From NCBI GenBank assembly GCA_025457665.1, contig JALOTY010000002.1, forward strand, positions 98,759-162,758: 64,000 bases of DNA, read 5' to 3'. A model generated the notes under the pieces. It had not been told where the DNA came from, did no database searches, and worked only from the letters and a program-made list of their open reading frames with translations. The position numbers and the translations under genes were made by a program. Below are positions 9,068-17,617 of this stretch, one piece after another (position 1 is the first letter of the stretch; each line of letters starts with the position of its first letter). This DNA is from Akkermansiaceae bacterium. GTDB lineage: Bacteria > Verrucomicrobiota > Verrucomicrobiia > Verrucomicrobiales > Akkermansiaceae.

Positions 9068-9115
9068 GATGGGAAAAGGGAAAAAGGAAAGGGGAAAAAG
9101 GGAATGGCGTGGATT

Positions 9116-9793
9116 TCAGCGGGCCCAGCGGCCTTTGACGACGGGCATGAGGCCTTGGCCGACGACGCGGTAGTCGGTGGGGCCGACGGCGCCTTCGAGG
9201 GCGACGCCGAGTTTGGATTTCCAGATTTTGCTCATGCTTTCGCCGGTGTGGCAGCCCCAGCTTTTGCAGTAGGCATTGGAGGCGAAGACGGCGCGGTTGA
9301 TGCGGCTGATTTCGTTTTCGTGGAGCCAGGCGGTGGAAGCGGCCATGATGTCATTGCCGTAGTCGAGCATGAAGCAGTGTTTGTTACTATGACCGAAGTA
9401 GTCGAAGGTCTGGATGGCTCCGCGCGGGCGGCTGTTGATGGCGTTGATGAGGTCGTTGCCGGAATCCGTCCAGCGGAGGGTGACGGCCCGTTTGCGGGCG
9501 AGATCGGCGATCCAGTTGGTGTAGGGCTGACCGTCCTCCGAGGCGCGGGTGCGGTATCCGGGGCGGTGGACCATCCAAACGATGGAGGCGGTGGGGCCGT
9601 AGGCTTTGCGGATTTCCACCATGCGGAGGGTGGAGGCGCGGATGAAATTCGCCCACCAGCGGTCGTGCTGGTCTTCCGGGACGCGGAGGTTTTCCCATTT
9701 CCTCAAGGCGGGGCCGCCGGTGACGATGACATGTTCGGCCCGCAGGGTGGGGGCGAGCACGGCGAGGAGCAGGAGAAGGAAGAGGTGTCGCAT
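9116..9793 (-). CDS. secreted protein with possible His/Cys catalytic pair
   Basis: This 225-residue protein has a clear signal peptide (MRHLFLLLLLAVLAPTLRA). I do not recognise a named family. The mature part has FDYFGHSNKHC near residue 130 and YCKSWGCHTGESMSKIW near residue 180. A histidine after a hydrophobic strand (GHSN) followed by a cysteine after another strand (WGCHTG) is the arrangement seen in caspase-like (clan CD) peptidases, so a periplasmic cysteine-peptidase-like role is possible but only inferred. The gene lies between bioB and a PatB-type lyase on the same strand, with ~50-nt gaps. Confidence 0.5.
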   Translation of the reverse strand: MRHLFLLLLLAVLAPTLRAEHVIVTGGPALRKWENLRVPEDQHDRWWANFIRASTLRMVEIRKAYGPTASIVWMVHRPGYRTRASEDGQPYTNWIADLARKRAVTLRWTDSGNDLINAINSRPRGAIQTFDYFGHSNKHCFMLDYGNDIMAASTAWLHENEISRINRAVFASNAYCKSWGCHTGESMSKIWKSKLGVALEGAVGPTDYRVVGQGLMPVVKGRWAR

Positions 9794-9846
9794 GGCAGGT
9801 CCGGCGGGAGCGAGTGAAGCGGAAAGGGGGGCGGAAGGGAAGGATT

Positions 9847-10989
9847 TCAGGTGACAGCAAAGGCGGCGGCGATTTTTTCGAGGCCCTCGAGCAGGCGCTG
9901 GCGGGGGCAGGCGAAATTGAAGCGGAAGCAGCCGGGCCAGCCGAAGAAGGCCCCATCGGAAACGAAGAGGCCTGCTTTTTCCTCAAGGAAGCGGGCGGGG
10001 TTTTCGATGCCGGTGGCACGGCAGTCGAGCCACGCGAGGTAGGTGGCATCGCCGCGGATGGCGCGGATGGCGGGCAGGCGGGTGGCGAAGAAATCGAGCA
10101 GGAGGTCGCGATTTCCCCGCAGGTAGGCGATGAGTTCCTGGCGCCAAGGTTCGCCGTGGCGGTAGGCGGCTTCGGCAGCGTGGTAGGAGAGGGCGCTGAT
10201 TTCGCTGAGTGTGTGGCCGCGGGCGGCGGCGAATTTCCGGCGGATCGAGTCGTCGGGGATGATCGCGAAGGCGTAGCCGAGGCCGGCGATGTTCCAGGTT
10301 TTACTCGGGGAGAGCAGGGTGATGGTGTTTTTCCGCAGCTCCTCGGGCAGGCGGAGGGCCGAAAAATGGGGGGTGGCGGCTTCGTCGAGGATGAGATCGC
10401 AGTGGATTTCATCGGACACGAGCACGAGGTCGTGATCGCGGCAGAAGCGGGCGACGGCGGTCACTTCATCGGCCGTGAAAGCGCGGCCGAGGGGGTTTTG
10501 CGGGTTGCAGAGGAGGAAGACGCGGGTGTCCGGGGTGACGGCGGCCTCCATGGCGGGGAAGTCGAAAGTGAAGCGGCCGTCGATTTCCACGTGATCGGTG
10601 GTGATGAGGCGGGCCTTGGCGTCGTGGTGGACGTTGATGAAAGGCGGGTAAACGGGGGCGCAGGTCATGACCGCCTCGCCCGGGGCGCAGAAGGCGCGGG
10701 CGGCGAGCGAGAGGGCGGGGACGAGGCCGCCGAGGTGGATGAGGTGCCCGGCGGGCTGCGGTCCGCCGTGGCGGGCGCGGAGGTAGGCGTCGATGGCTTC
10801 CCCGAGCCCTTCCTGGGCTTGGGCGTAGCCGAAGATGCCGTGATCGACGCGGCGGTGGAGGGCATCGAGGATTTCCTGGCAGGCGGGGAAATCCATGTCG
10901 GCCACCCAGAAGGGGTCGAGTTCCGGGCGGCGGTCGAACTTGATGCAGCCGGTGGCCTGGCGGGGGATGATGGAATCGAAATGGGACAC
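9847..10989 (-). CDS. PLP-dependent C-S lyase / aminotransferase, MalY/PatB family
   Basis: A 380-residue fold-type I PLP enzyme. Visible family marks are FWVADMDFPACQEI near residue 30, NPQNPLGRAFT near 165, SDEIHCDLIL near 195 and the PLP-lysine motif SPSKTWNIAGL near 230. These match the MalY/PatB group, whose members cleave cystathionine or cysteine conjugates (beta-elimination to pyruvate, ammonia and a thiol). The substrate cannot be read from sequence. It stands 12 nt after the ROK kinase stop on the same strand and may be co-transcribed with it. Confidence 0.85.
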   Translation of the reverse strand: MSHFDSIIPRQATGCIKFDRRPELDPFWVADMDFPACQEILDALHRRVDHGIFGYAQAQEGLGEAIDAYLRARHGGPQPAGHLIHLGGLVPALSLAARAFCAPGEAVMTCAPVYPPFINVHHDAKARLITTDHVEIDGRFTFDFPAMEAAVTPDTRVFLLCNPQNPLGRAFTADEVTAVARFCRDHDLVLVSDEIHCDLILDEAATPHFSALRLPEELRKNTITLLSPSKTWNIAGLGYAFAIIPDDSIRRKFAAARGHTLSEISALSYHAAEAAYRHGEPWRQELIAYLRGNRDLLLDFFATRLPAIRAIRGDATYLAWLDCRATGIENPARFLEEKAGLFVSDGAFFGWPGCFRFNFACPRQRLLEGLEKIAAAFAVT

Positions 10990-11001
10990 GGCGTGGGTGG
11001 A

Positions 11002-11940
11002 TCAGGCGATGGCTTCCGTGGCGAGGGCGGCGGCGCCGATGATGCCGGCTTCATTGCCGAAGCGGGCGGGGAGGATCTGGAGCGCCTCGGTGAAGGGTTC
11101 GGAGAGCTGCTCGAAGAGGTGTTTGCGCAGCGGGGTGAAGAGGACTTCGCCGGCCTTGGCCATGCCGCCGCCGATGATGAGGGCGTCCGGATTGAGGAGC
11201 CAGCAGCAGTTCATGAGGGCGGTGGCGAGGCGGGCGGCGATGCCATCCCAGAGTTCGAGGGCGATGGGGTCTCCGGCGGCGGCATTTTTCGAGAGATGGG
11301 CCGGGCTGCATTCCGCCGGGGAGCGATGGATCTCATCCTGCTGGTAACGTTTGTGGGCGAGTTGGGTGATTTCCTGGTTGCCGATGTATTCCTCCAGCGC
11401 GCCGAGATTGCCGTAGGTGCCGCGGATGCCTTGCCAGTCGATGGACATTTGTCCGACCTCGCCCGCGCCGAAGCGGGCACCGCGGATCATCTGGCCATTG
11501 GCGATGATGCCGCCACCGACGCCAGTGCCCAGGGTGATCGCGACGAGGTGCTGGAAGCCGCGGCCGGCGCCTTGTTTCCACTCGGCGTAGGCCATGCAGT
11601 TGGCGTCGTTGTCCACCGTCACGGGCAGGCCGGTGAGGGCTTCGAGGCGGGCTTTGAGGGGGAATCGATTCCAGCCGATCACATTGGTGAGGCCGCGGAC
11701 CACGCCTGTTTGGAAATCGACGAAGCCTGGCATGCCGACCCCGGCCGCCGTGATGCCCGGGTGGCGGCGACGGAGGTCCTCGATCGTGCGGGTGATCGCT
11801 TCGAGAAGGCTTTCGGGGCCCTCGAACTCCTGGGTGGCGATGGGCGGGGCGTGATCGATGACATCATCGTGACGGACGACCCCGATTTTCACGGAAGTGC
11901 CGCCGAAATCGATGCCGATGGCGAGTGGCTGGTCAGGCAT
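11002..11940 (-). CDS. ROK-family sugar kinase, zinc site lost
   Basis: This 312-residue protein shows the ROK kinase fold: an N-terminal phosphate loop IGIDFGGTSVKIGVV, VGMPGFVDFQTGVV near 70, the DNDANCMAYAEW active-site block near 110, and ATP-site GTGVGGGIIANGQMIRG. ROK glucokinases phosphorylate glucose or related hexoses. The usual zinc motif CxCGxxGCxE reads G-T-Y-G-N-L-G-A-L-E here, so all three cysteines are replaced while glycine and glutamate positions remain. Fold and activity may therefore be zinc-independent. It could be a glucokinase or another hexose/aminosugar kinase. Confidence 0.85.
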   Translation of the reverse strand: MPDQPLAIGIDFGGTSVKIGVVRHDDVIDHAPPIATQEFEGPESLLEAITRTIEDLRRRHPGITAAGVGMPGFVDFQTGVVRGLTNVIGWNRFPLKARLEALTGLPVTVDNDANCMAYAEWKQGAGRGFQHLVAITLGTGVGGGIIANGQMIRGARFGAGEVGQMSIDWQGIRGTYGNLGALEEYIGNQEITQLAHKRYQQDEIHRSPAECSPAHLSKNAAAGDPIALELWDGIAARLATALMNCCWLLNPDALIIGGGMAKAGEVLFTPLRKHLFEQLSEPFTEALQILPARFGNEAGIIGAAALATEAIA

Positions 11941-11982
11941 GGCGGGAGTTTTGCGGAGGTAAGGCGACTTGGCACGCCAATT

Positions 11983-12732
11983 TCATGGGAGGGGATTCGG
12001 GAAAACGCGGCGGGCGACGATTTCGATCCCGTGGAGGGTGAGATCGGGGTCCACGGCATCGATTTCCGGGACTCCGGCGGCGATGAGGGCGGCATCTCCG
12101 CCGGTGGCGACGGCGATGGCCGGAGTGTTCAGTTCGCTGCGGATGGCGGCGAGGATTTCGCGCACGAGGCCGCGGTAGCCGATGACTGCACCGGCGCGCA
12201 TGGCCTCGGTGGTGGAGCGGCCGATGGCGTGGGTGGGTTCGGCGAGGTCGATGGTGGGGAGCAGGGCGGTTTTTTTGCCCAGATACTCGCCCATGGCCCC
12301 GAGTCCGGGGGCAATGACGCCGCCCAGATAGGCGGGAGTGGCGGAAATGACATCGAAGGTGACGGCGGTGCCGAAATCGATGACTACGGCGGGAAATCCG
12401 TGCCGTGCGCACACGCCGACGGCGTTGGCGAGGCGGTCGGCGCCGATGGTTGAGGGTTCCGGGTAATCGATGCCGATGCCGAGCGGACTGAGGGCGTTGA
12501 GTTGCTGGACCGGGCAGCGGGCGGACAGGAAACTCGCGAGGATGGCGGATTTCGAGGGCACCACCGAGCAGATCAAGGCGGCGTCGAAGGCCAAGCAGCC
12601 AAGGGCTTGTGCGAGGGATTCGTCTGAGATTTCGGCCGTTGGCAGCCAGAAGGCCGGCGCGAGTTCGCCTGGAGAGGTCGAGAGGCTGAACTTGGTGCGG
12701 GTGTTGGAGTTGTCGATGAGGAGGATTTTCAT
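11983..12732 (-). CDS. coaX: type III pantothenate kinase
   Basis: A ~249-residue CoaX enzyme, which carries out the first step of coenzyme A synthesis (pantothenate to phosphopantothenate) without feedback inhibition by CoA. Motifs: the phosphate loop DNSNTRTKFSL at the N-terminus, a DYPEPSTIGADRLANAVG block near residue 90 with the catalytic aspartate, VIDFGTAVTFDVI, and GGVIAPGLGAM. I prefer the ATG at 12732, because it puts the family's MKILLIDNSNT at the N-terminus; a GTG two codons upstream would overlap the stop of the preceding gene by four bases. Either way it is tightly coupled to that upstream gene. Confidence 0.92.
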   Translation of the reverse strand: MKILLIDNSNTRTKFSLSTSPGELAPAFWLPTAEISDESLAQALGCLAFDAALICSVVPSKSAILASFLSARCPVQQLNALSPLGIGIDYPEPSTIGADRLANAVGVCARHGFPAVVIDFGTAVTFDVISATPAYLGGVIAPGLGAMGEYLGKKTALLPTIDLAEPTHAIGRSTTEAMRAGAVIGYRGLVREILAAIRSELNTPAIAVATGGDAALIAAGVPEIDAVDPDLTLHGIEIVARRVFPNPLP

Positions 12733-12734
12733 GG

Positions 12735-13202
12735 TCACCAGCGGGAACTGCGGAAGCGGCGGATTTCGGTTTCCTCGAGAGCGGGGGTGGGTCCAGGGGT
12801 GCGGACCTCGAGTTCGGCGGGGCCGATCTTGAGAGTGAGGGGGCCGGCCAGGTCCTTGTCTTCGAGCCAGAAGCGGAGGTCGAGAGCTTCGATTTTGGCT
12901 AGTCGGGCACCCAAAGGATCATCTGCGGCACGACCGCTGCCGATCTGGGAGACCTGGTCGGGACGGACCGTGCGGCCATCGGCGAGGCGCAACTCGAGTG
13001 GCTCGGGAATTTCTCCGGTGGTATTGACGGCGAGTCTCAGGTCGAGCCAGCGGAAGGAGTGATCGCGGGTCACCGTGGCCCAGTCGATGCGGGCTGAAGC
13101 GCGGGAGTCGGGCCACCATTGGTAGGGTCGGAACCAGAACCAGAGGGCGGTGGCGAAGGCGGCAAGTGAGAGCAGCAGCAACCAGCGGTGGCGGTTTTTC
13201 AC
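12735..13202 (-). CDS. hypothetical single-pass membrane protein
   Basis: This 155-residue protein is not recognised. Residues ~5-25 (HRWLLLLSLAAFATALWFWF) form one membrane segment or uncleaved signal, followed by a ~125-residue soluble domain rich in Leu and Asp/Glu. The soluble part contains repeated 'LRLA' strands and may be all-beta. Its end touches the coaX start, so the two genes probably form one transcription unit, which says nothing definite about function. Confidence 0.55.
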   Translation of the reverse strand: MKNRHRWLLLLSLAAFATALWFWFRPYQWWPDSRASARIDWATVTRDHSFRWLDLRLAVNTTGEIPEPLELRLADGRTVRPDQVSQIGSGRAADDPLGARLAKIEALDLRFWLEDKDLAGPLTLKIGPAELEVRTPGPTPALEETEIRRFRSSRW

Positions 13203-13238
13203 GGCCGGGGCTTAGGCCGGGAGCTGGCCGTGTGGAAA

Positions 13239-13271
13239 CAAAAAACGGGTGGCCCGTTGAGGGCCACCCGT
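13239..13271 (-). terminator. rho-independent terminator of amt
   Basis: Read on the minus strand: an 11-bp perfect stem ACGGGTGGCCC / GGGCCACCCGT with a five-base loop, followed by a run of T. It lies 18 nt beyond the amt stop and separates amt from the coaX unit. Confidence 0.9.
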
Positions 13272-13289
13272 AGGGGAGGGAGGGGGAGA

Positions 13290-14633
13290 TCAGTCGGTGT
13301 AGGCAGGTGCACCGTGTTCGGCGACATCCAGGCCCTCGTCTTCCTCTTGGGCATCGACGCGCACGCCGAGGGTGAGCTTGAGGATGAAGAACAGGAGGAA
13401 GGATGCGATGAAGGCGAAGGCGCTGACTGTCAGCGTGCCCAGAAGCTGGGTTCCGAAGCTGTGATCAGGATTGGTGCTGAAGAGGCCCACGGCGAGCGTG
13501 CCCCAGATACCGCAGATGCCGTGAACGGACACCGCGCCGACCGGGTCATCGATCTTGATCTTGTCGAAGAAGAGGACGGAGAGGACCACGATCAAACCAG
13601 CGATGGCACCGACGACCACCGACATCCAGGGGGTGATGGAATCGGCACCGGCAGTGATGCCGACCAGACCGGCGAGCATGCCATTGAGCCCCATGGAGAG
13701 GTCAGGCTTCTTGAGGACGCCCCATGAGGTGAACATGGCGGCGAGGCCACCGGCGAAGCCGGCCATGGCGGTGGTGACAAAGACGCGGGAGACGGCCTCG
13801 GGGTCAGCGCTGAGGACCGATCCACCGTTGAAGCCGAACCAGCCGAGGAAGAGCATGAAGACACCGATGTTTGCCAGGGGCAGATTGTGGGGGAGGATGG
13901 GCTTGACGCCTTCCTTGGTGTATTTGCCGCGACGTGGGCCGAGGACGATGATGGCGGCGAGAGCAGCGAATCCGCCGAAGGCGTGGACCAGCGTGGAACC
14001 GGCAAAGTCATAGAAACCCTTGGCGTCGAGCCATCCGGTGCCCCACTTCCAGGAGCCAGAGATCGGATAGAAGAAGGTCACAAGGACTGCGGCGTAGATC
14101 ATGAAACTTTTCAATTTCACCCGCTCCGCCACCGCGCCTGAGACGATGGTGGCAGCAGTGGCTGCGAACATCGCTTGGAAAATGAAGTCAGCCCAGATCG
14201 TGTAGCTGGCATACTCTGCGGTCACGGAAGCTGCTCGCTCGGTTTCATCAGCAAAACCGTTGAGGAGAGGAGATCCAACCGCGAAGAAACCATTCCAGGA
14301 ATCGGGTCCGACTTCTCCCGGATACATCGCATTGAAACCCCAGGCCATGTAACCGAGGGCGCCGATGCAGACGATGAACACGTTTTTGAACAGAATGTTC
14401 ACAGTATTCTTCTTCTGGCAGAGACCGGATTCCACCGAACAGAAACCGAGGTGCATGATGAACACCAGGGCGGCGGAGAGGAGGATCCAGAGATTGTTCA
14501 CGGTGAACATCGCGGCGTCACCAGAGGCCATGAAGGCTTCGTAGGTTCCTTCCGCGGGCGGCTCGTCCTGGCCGAAGGCAGTAGCCGTCAGCAGCAGCGG
14601 GGCGAGATAGGTCAGTTTGGGTAGCATTCGCAT
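13290..14633 (-). CDS. amt: ammonium transporter, Amt family
   Basis: The start ATG at 14633 (MRMLPKLTYLAPLLL) is preferred over the longer frame because it begins a signal peptide ending near TAFGQ, as in many Amt proteins; this gives 447 residues. About 11 membrane segments are seen. Family marks include FCSVESGLCQKKN in the early pore region, TLVHAFGGFAALAA with the first pore histidine, FGFNGGS and SVHGICGIWGTL with the second pore histidine. It imports ammonium across the inner membrane. No glnK/PII gene is adjacent, which is unusual, because amt is often followed by glnK. The gene has its own terminator. Confidence 0.93.
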   Translation of the reverse strand: MRMLPKLTYLAPLLLTATAFGQDEPPAEGTYEAFMASGDAAMFTVNNLWILLSAALVFIMHLGFCSVESGLCQKKNTVNILFKNVFIVCIGALGYMAWGFNAMYPGEVGPDSWNGFFAVGSPLLNGFADETERAASVTAEYASYTIWADFIFQAMFAATAATIVSGAVAERVKLKSFMIYAAVLVTFFYPISGSWKWGTGWLDAKGFYDFAGSTLVHAFGGFAALAAIIVLGPRRGKYTKEGVKPILPHNLPLANIGVFMLFLGWFGFNGGSVLSADPEAVSRVFVTTAMAGFAGGLAAMFTSWGVLKKPDLSMGLNGMLAGLVGITAGADSITPWMSVVVGAIAGLIVVLSVLFFDKIKIDDPVGAVSVHGICGIWGTLAVGLFSTNPDHSFGTQLLGTLTVSAFAFIASFLLFFILKLTLGVRVDAQEEDEGLDVAEHGAPAYTD

Positions 14634-15077
14634 GGTTGTTGGCGTGGTTGGATTGACGAAGTCGGTGGGGATTAGCATGGGGCGTGCCAACCCGCCGCGG
14701 CTGCGAGGCATCGGGCCTGGAGCCAGTGCCGGACCTTGTCGCCCGGGGAGCCTTTGACCGGTTGCGGCAAGATGAAGCCGGGGGTGGGGAGATTCCCGAT
14801 CCTTGGCATCCCGGGCCGGATGAGAGGGATGGGACTCTGAGAAAAGGCTCGAAAAGCCCTTGCAAGGTCCCGGTCGGCTGTCTAACTAGGGCCCATCGCG
14901 AACGCAGCCGCGGTGTTTTTTGCTGGACACGACATTTAGGATTTCTTAAGGAAATCGGCCGATGCACGTGTCCGCCTCGCAAATGGCACAGCGGATGCTA
15001 ATCGCCTCAAAGTCTCTCCCGTCGTCCAGATCGCTGGGTCTCGGGGGGTTCTCGCAGCAACCGAAACAAACAATACG
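14634..15077. other. 444-nt divergent intergenic region between amt and an outer-membrane protein gene
   Basis: Both flanking genes start outward from this gap, so promoters for both must lie here. I see no credible coding frame; the only long frame is a minus-strand extension of amt without family similarity. The one structure that stands out is the nested inverted repeat listed at 14925-14973. Confidence 0.5.
14925..14973. promoter_or_regulatory. nested inverted repeat upstream of the outer-membrane protein gene
   Basis: An outer pair GGACACG (14925-14931) / CGTGTCC (14967-14973) encloses an inner pair GATTTC / GAAATC around TTAAG (14940-14956). It could be an operator for a dimeric regulator or a structured 5' leader about 105 nt before the start at 15078. 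The evidence is only symmetry. Confidence 0.3.
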
Positions 15078-15872
15078 ATGCGCAACTACAGCAAAACCGT
15101 TGGCGCCCTGGCCGCTGCCTCCACCCTCGTGGCTGGCTACGCTTCGGCGGAACTCGAAGGAGAAGTGCATGTTGGTTACTCCAACATGTATGAATTCCGT
15201 TTCGTCGACCTTGGCAACGACCTCGTCGAAGCCGGTGCCGACGTGTCCTACAGCATGGGCGACCTGGCTTTCTCGGGTGGTCTCTGGTATGCTTCCTCCG
15301 ACATTCCTGTCGGCGTGGGTGGCATCTCCAAGGTCAACTTCGACGAGCTCGACATCTATGCCGCCGCTCACTACAACATCGGCGCCCTGTCCTTCGAGCT
15401 GGGTTACATCCACTACTACTTCCCGGACACCGGCGCGGTTCTTGCCCCGCTTGGTTTCGTTGACAACACCCAGGAAGTTTACCTTGGTGTTGGCTACGAG
15501 TTCGACTTCGGTCTGACCCTTGGCAGCACCTTCTACTACGACTTCGACGCCCTCAACGGCTGGTATTGGGACACTTCGGTTGGCTACTCCTATGCCATCA
15601 ACGATTGCCTCTCCCTTGATCTCGCCGCTGGTGTTGGCTTTGCCGACGGTCACGGTGGTCAAGTTTCCGCCAAGCCCGGTTCCGTTGGTACCCACGACGG
15701 TTACCAAGGTTACTATGTCTCCGCCGCCCTCCCTTGGGAGTTCCGCGAAGGCGTGACCCTGACCCCCTACGTGAAGTACACCAATGCTGACTCCGACCTG
15801 GCCACCGACATCCTCGGTGCTTCCGGTAAGGATTACCTCATCGGTGGTGTGAAGCTCGCTGTGAGCTTCTAA
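15078..15872 (+). CDS. outer-membrane beta-barrel protein, probably abundant
   Basis: A 264-residue protein with a signal peptide (MRNYSKTVGALAAASTLVAGYASA, cleaved before ELEG). The mature part alternates hydrophobic and polar residues in aromatic-rich strands (VGYSNMYEFRFVDLG, ALSFELGYIHYYFP, YDFDALNGWYWDTSVGYSYA) and ends with phenylalanine (VKLAVSF), the usual C-terminal signal for outer-membrane insertion. The pattern resembles TorF/OmpW-like small barrels, but the exact family is not certain. Codon use is narrow (GGT, TTC, TAC, GAC, GTT and TCC dominate), unlike its neighbours, which suggests high expression. A strong terminator follows 35 nt after the stop. Confidence 0.75.
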   Translation: MRNYSKTVGALAAASTLVAGYASAELEGEVHVGYSNMYEFRFVDLGNDLVEAGADVSYSMGDLAFSGGLWYASSDIPVGVGGISKVNFDELDIYAAAHYNIGALSFELGYIHYYFPDTGAVLAPLGFVDNTQEVYLGVGYEFDFGLTLGSTFYYDFDALNGWYWDTSVGYSYAINDCLSLDLAAGVGFADGHGGQVSAKPGSVGTHDGYQGYYVSAALPWEFREGVTLTPYVKYTNADSDLATDILGASGKDYLIGGVKLAVSF

Positions 15873-15907
15873 TTCACCTGAGGGTCCTCTGGACTCGATT
15901 CCTTATC

Positions 15908-15941
15908 GCAGCCGTCCGGTCTCCGGGCGGCTGCTTTTTTT
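15908..15941 (+). terminator. rho-independent terminator after the outer-membrane protein gene
   Basis: A 12-bp stem GCAGCCGTCCGG / CCGGGCGGCTGC (one G-U pair) with a three-base loop, followed by seven T. The 190 nt from here to the next gene show nothing recognisable. Confidence 0.93.
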
Positions 15942-16132
15942 ATGGGAGGATGGCATGATGTGAGGGTGCAGTTCCTGACCGGAAAAGGGCACAGGGAAGT
16001 CAGCCGATCCTCGTGAGAATCCGGGCTTGTTAGGGATTGAAAACGGTAACCCCGCGGTGAGCGATCATCCTCACGGCTCTCCGTGAGTTCGACGATTTCG
16101 TTCGTCCCGTGGCCCCCATCGCCTTCGTTCGA

Positions 16133-16906
16133 CTAAGGGATGCCGAGATCCTTGCGGAAGGCTTCGACCATTTTGATGAACTTGAGGTCGGATTCGGGGG
16201 AGCTTTCGTTGTCGAAGTTCAAGCCGTAGGGCCAGAAGTGCATGTGATCGGCGTGGAGAACCGCATCCGGGCCATCGAGTTCCTTGAGTTGGGCGATGGC
16301 GTGGCGGCCGGTCCATTTGCCGTCCTTGACGAAATTCCGCCATTCCGGATGGGTGCCGATGCCGAGGGTATGGGAAATCTCATGGAGGGCGACCCGGCGG
16401 TTGATGGTGCCGCCCCAGTTGATCCAGCCATCGAAATTGGCATCAGCGGTGGGCGTGCCGGGGCTGTTGTTGGCGGTGACGTGTTTCTTGAATTTCGCGT
16501 GACGGTTGAGGAAGACGATCGCCTCCTCCATGGCTTGAACGATGATTTTCTTGCGGTCTTCCGGCCAATTCTCGTGACCGTTGGAAAGGCCGTAAGTCAG
16601 GGGGCCGCGGAGGAGTCGGGCTTTTTCCTCGGCGGGGTCTTCATTTTTCACCTGGGCTTTTGCCTTGGCTTCTTCGGCCAGACGTGAGGCGACCAGCAGG
16701 TCCTCGGGAGCCAATTGCGAGGGACTGAGGCTGAGGGTGGTGCCATCGCTTTTGCGGAGAACGATGGCGTTCGGGCTGGCGCTGACGAAGCTGGCCTCGA
16801 CCTTGGTGCCGCTGACCGAAGTCCAGATGCGGGTTTCGGTCGATGGTTCCGCAGCCGGGGCGTGAAGGCTGAGGATCAGGAAGCCAGCGGCGAGCCAGTG
16901 TTTCAT
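16133..16906 (-). CDS. secreted SHD1-domain protein with a zinc-protease-like HExxH motif
   Basis: The ATG at 16906 begins a signal peptide (MKHWLAAGFLILSLHAPAAE); the longer frame adds ten residues ahead of it. Residues ~25-75 (RIWTSVSGTKVEASFVSA..IVLRKSDGTTLSLSPSQLAPED) are an SHD1 domain, common in exported proteins of Planctomycetota and Verrucomicrobiota. Around residue 180 the motif HEISHTLGIGTH appears. It resembles the metzincin zinc site HExxHxxGxxH, but the third histidine is one position later, so activity is a prediction only. The protein is otherwise unassigned. Confidence 0.6.
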   Translation of the reverse strand: MKHWLAAGFLILSLHAPAAEPSTETRIWTSVSGTKVEASFVSASPNAIVLRKSDGTTLSLSPSQLAPEDLLVASRLAEEAKAKAQVKNEDPAEEKARLLRGPLTYGLSNGHENWPEDRKKIIVQAMEEAIVFLNRHAKFKKHVTANNSPGTPTADANFDGWINWGGTINRRVALHEISHTLGIGTHPEWRNFVKDGKWTGRHAIAQLKELDGPDAVLHADHMHFWPYGLNFDNESSPESDLKFIKMVEAFRKDLGIP

Positions 16907-16960
16907 GGCAGTCACTGTATCCTGAGCGGCGGGCATCGCAAGTCTGCCTCTCGGGGAGGT

Positions 16961-17572
16961 TCAGCCGATGAACTTGATGGCGACAAAACCGAGGATGACG
17001 AGGGCACCGGCGGCGAGGAAGCACCATTCGAGGTGTTTTTCGATGAAGGGCCGGACCTTGGCACCGAAGACTCGGATGACGAATCCTACGAGGTAAAAGC
17101 GGAAGCCGCGGCCAATGATGGAGGCGACGATGAGCAGGGGCAGGCTGTAGTTCATCATGCCCGAAAACACGGTGAAAACCTTGTAGGGGATGGGGGTAAT
17201 GGCAGCGATGAGGATGCCGAGGAAGCCATATTCATTGTACCACAGCTCGATCTTTTCCCGGGTGTGGCCGGTGGCATCGAAGAGGTTCAAGAGGGGAAGC
17301 GCCACGCTGTCCCGGAGTGCCCAGCCGATCCACCAACCGAACATGCCGCCGAGCACGGAGCCGACGGTGCAGATCAGGGCGTAACGGGCCCATTTTTGGC
17401 GGGCTCCGAAGCAGAGGGCGATGAGGAGGACGTCCGGAGGGATGGGGAAGAAAGAGGACTCGAGAAAGGCGATGATAAACAAAGCCCATGCCCCGCCCGG
17501 ATGGTCGGCCCAGGAAATGGTCCATGCATAAAGGCGGCGGATGAGGCCGGGTTTGGCGGTGGCGTCGGACAT
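16961..17572 (-). CDS. DedA/VTT-family membrane protein (YqaA-like)
   Basis: A 203-residue integral membrane protein with the family's FLESSFFPIPPDVLLI near residue 40, in which acidic residue and Pro-rich re-entrant loop are typical, GSVLGGMFGWWIG near 70, a second loop ITPIPYKVFTVFSG near 125 and IGRGFRFYLVG near 150 with the conserved arginines. DedA proteins flip lipid carriers or phospholipids across the inner membrane. Its neighbour group gpsA-plsY is also in lipid metabolism, but the 8-bp repeat array lies between them. Confidence 0.85.
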   Translation of the reverse strand: MSDATAKPGLIRRLYAWTISWADHPGGAWALFIIAFLESSFFPIPPDVLLIALCFGARQKWARYALICTVGSVLGGMFGWWIGWALRDSVALPLLNLFDATGHTREKIELWYNEYGFLGILIAAITPIPYKVFTVFSGMMNYSLPLLIVASIIGRGFRFYLVGFVIRVFGAKVRPFIEKHLEWCFLAAGALVILGFVAIKFIG

Positions 17573-17617
17573 GGGAGTGGTAGGTGTTAAAGTCGGATTT
17601 CAGCCCCGTGGCTTTCA

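Noticed and set aside
9814..12453. 879-residue open frame on the plus strand across three minus-strand genes
   Set aside because: Low-complexity Gly/Ala/Glu translation and no family similarity; it is the GC-driven shadow of the PatB-like, ROK kinase and coaX genes, each of which has clear motifs.
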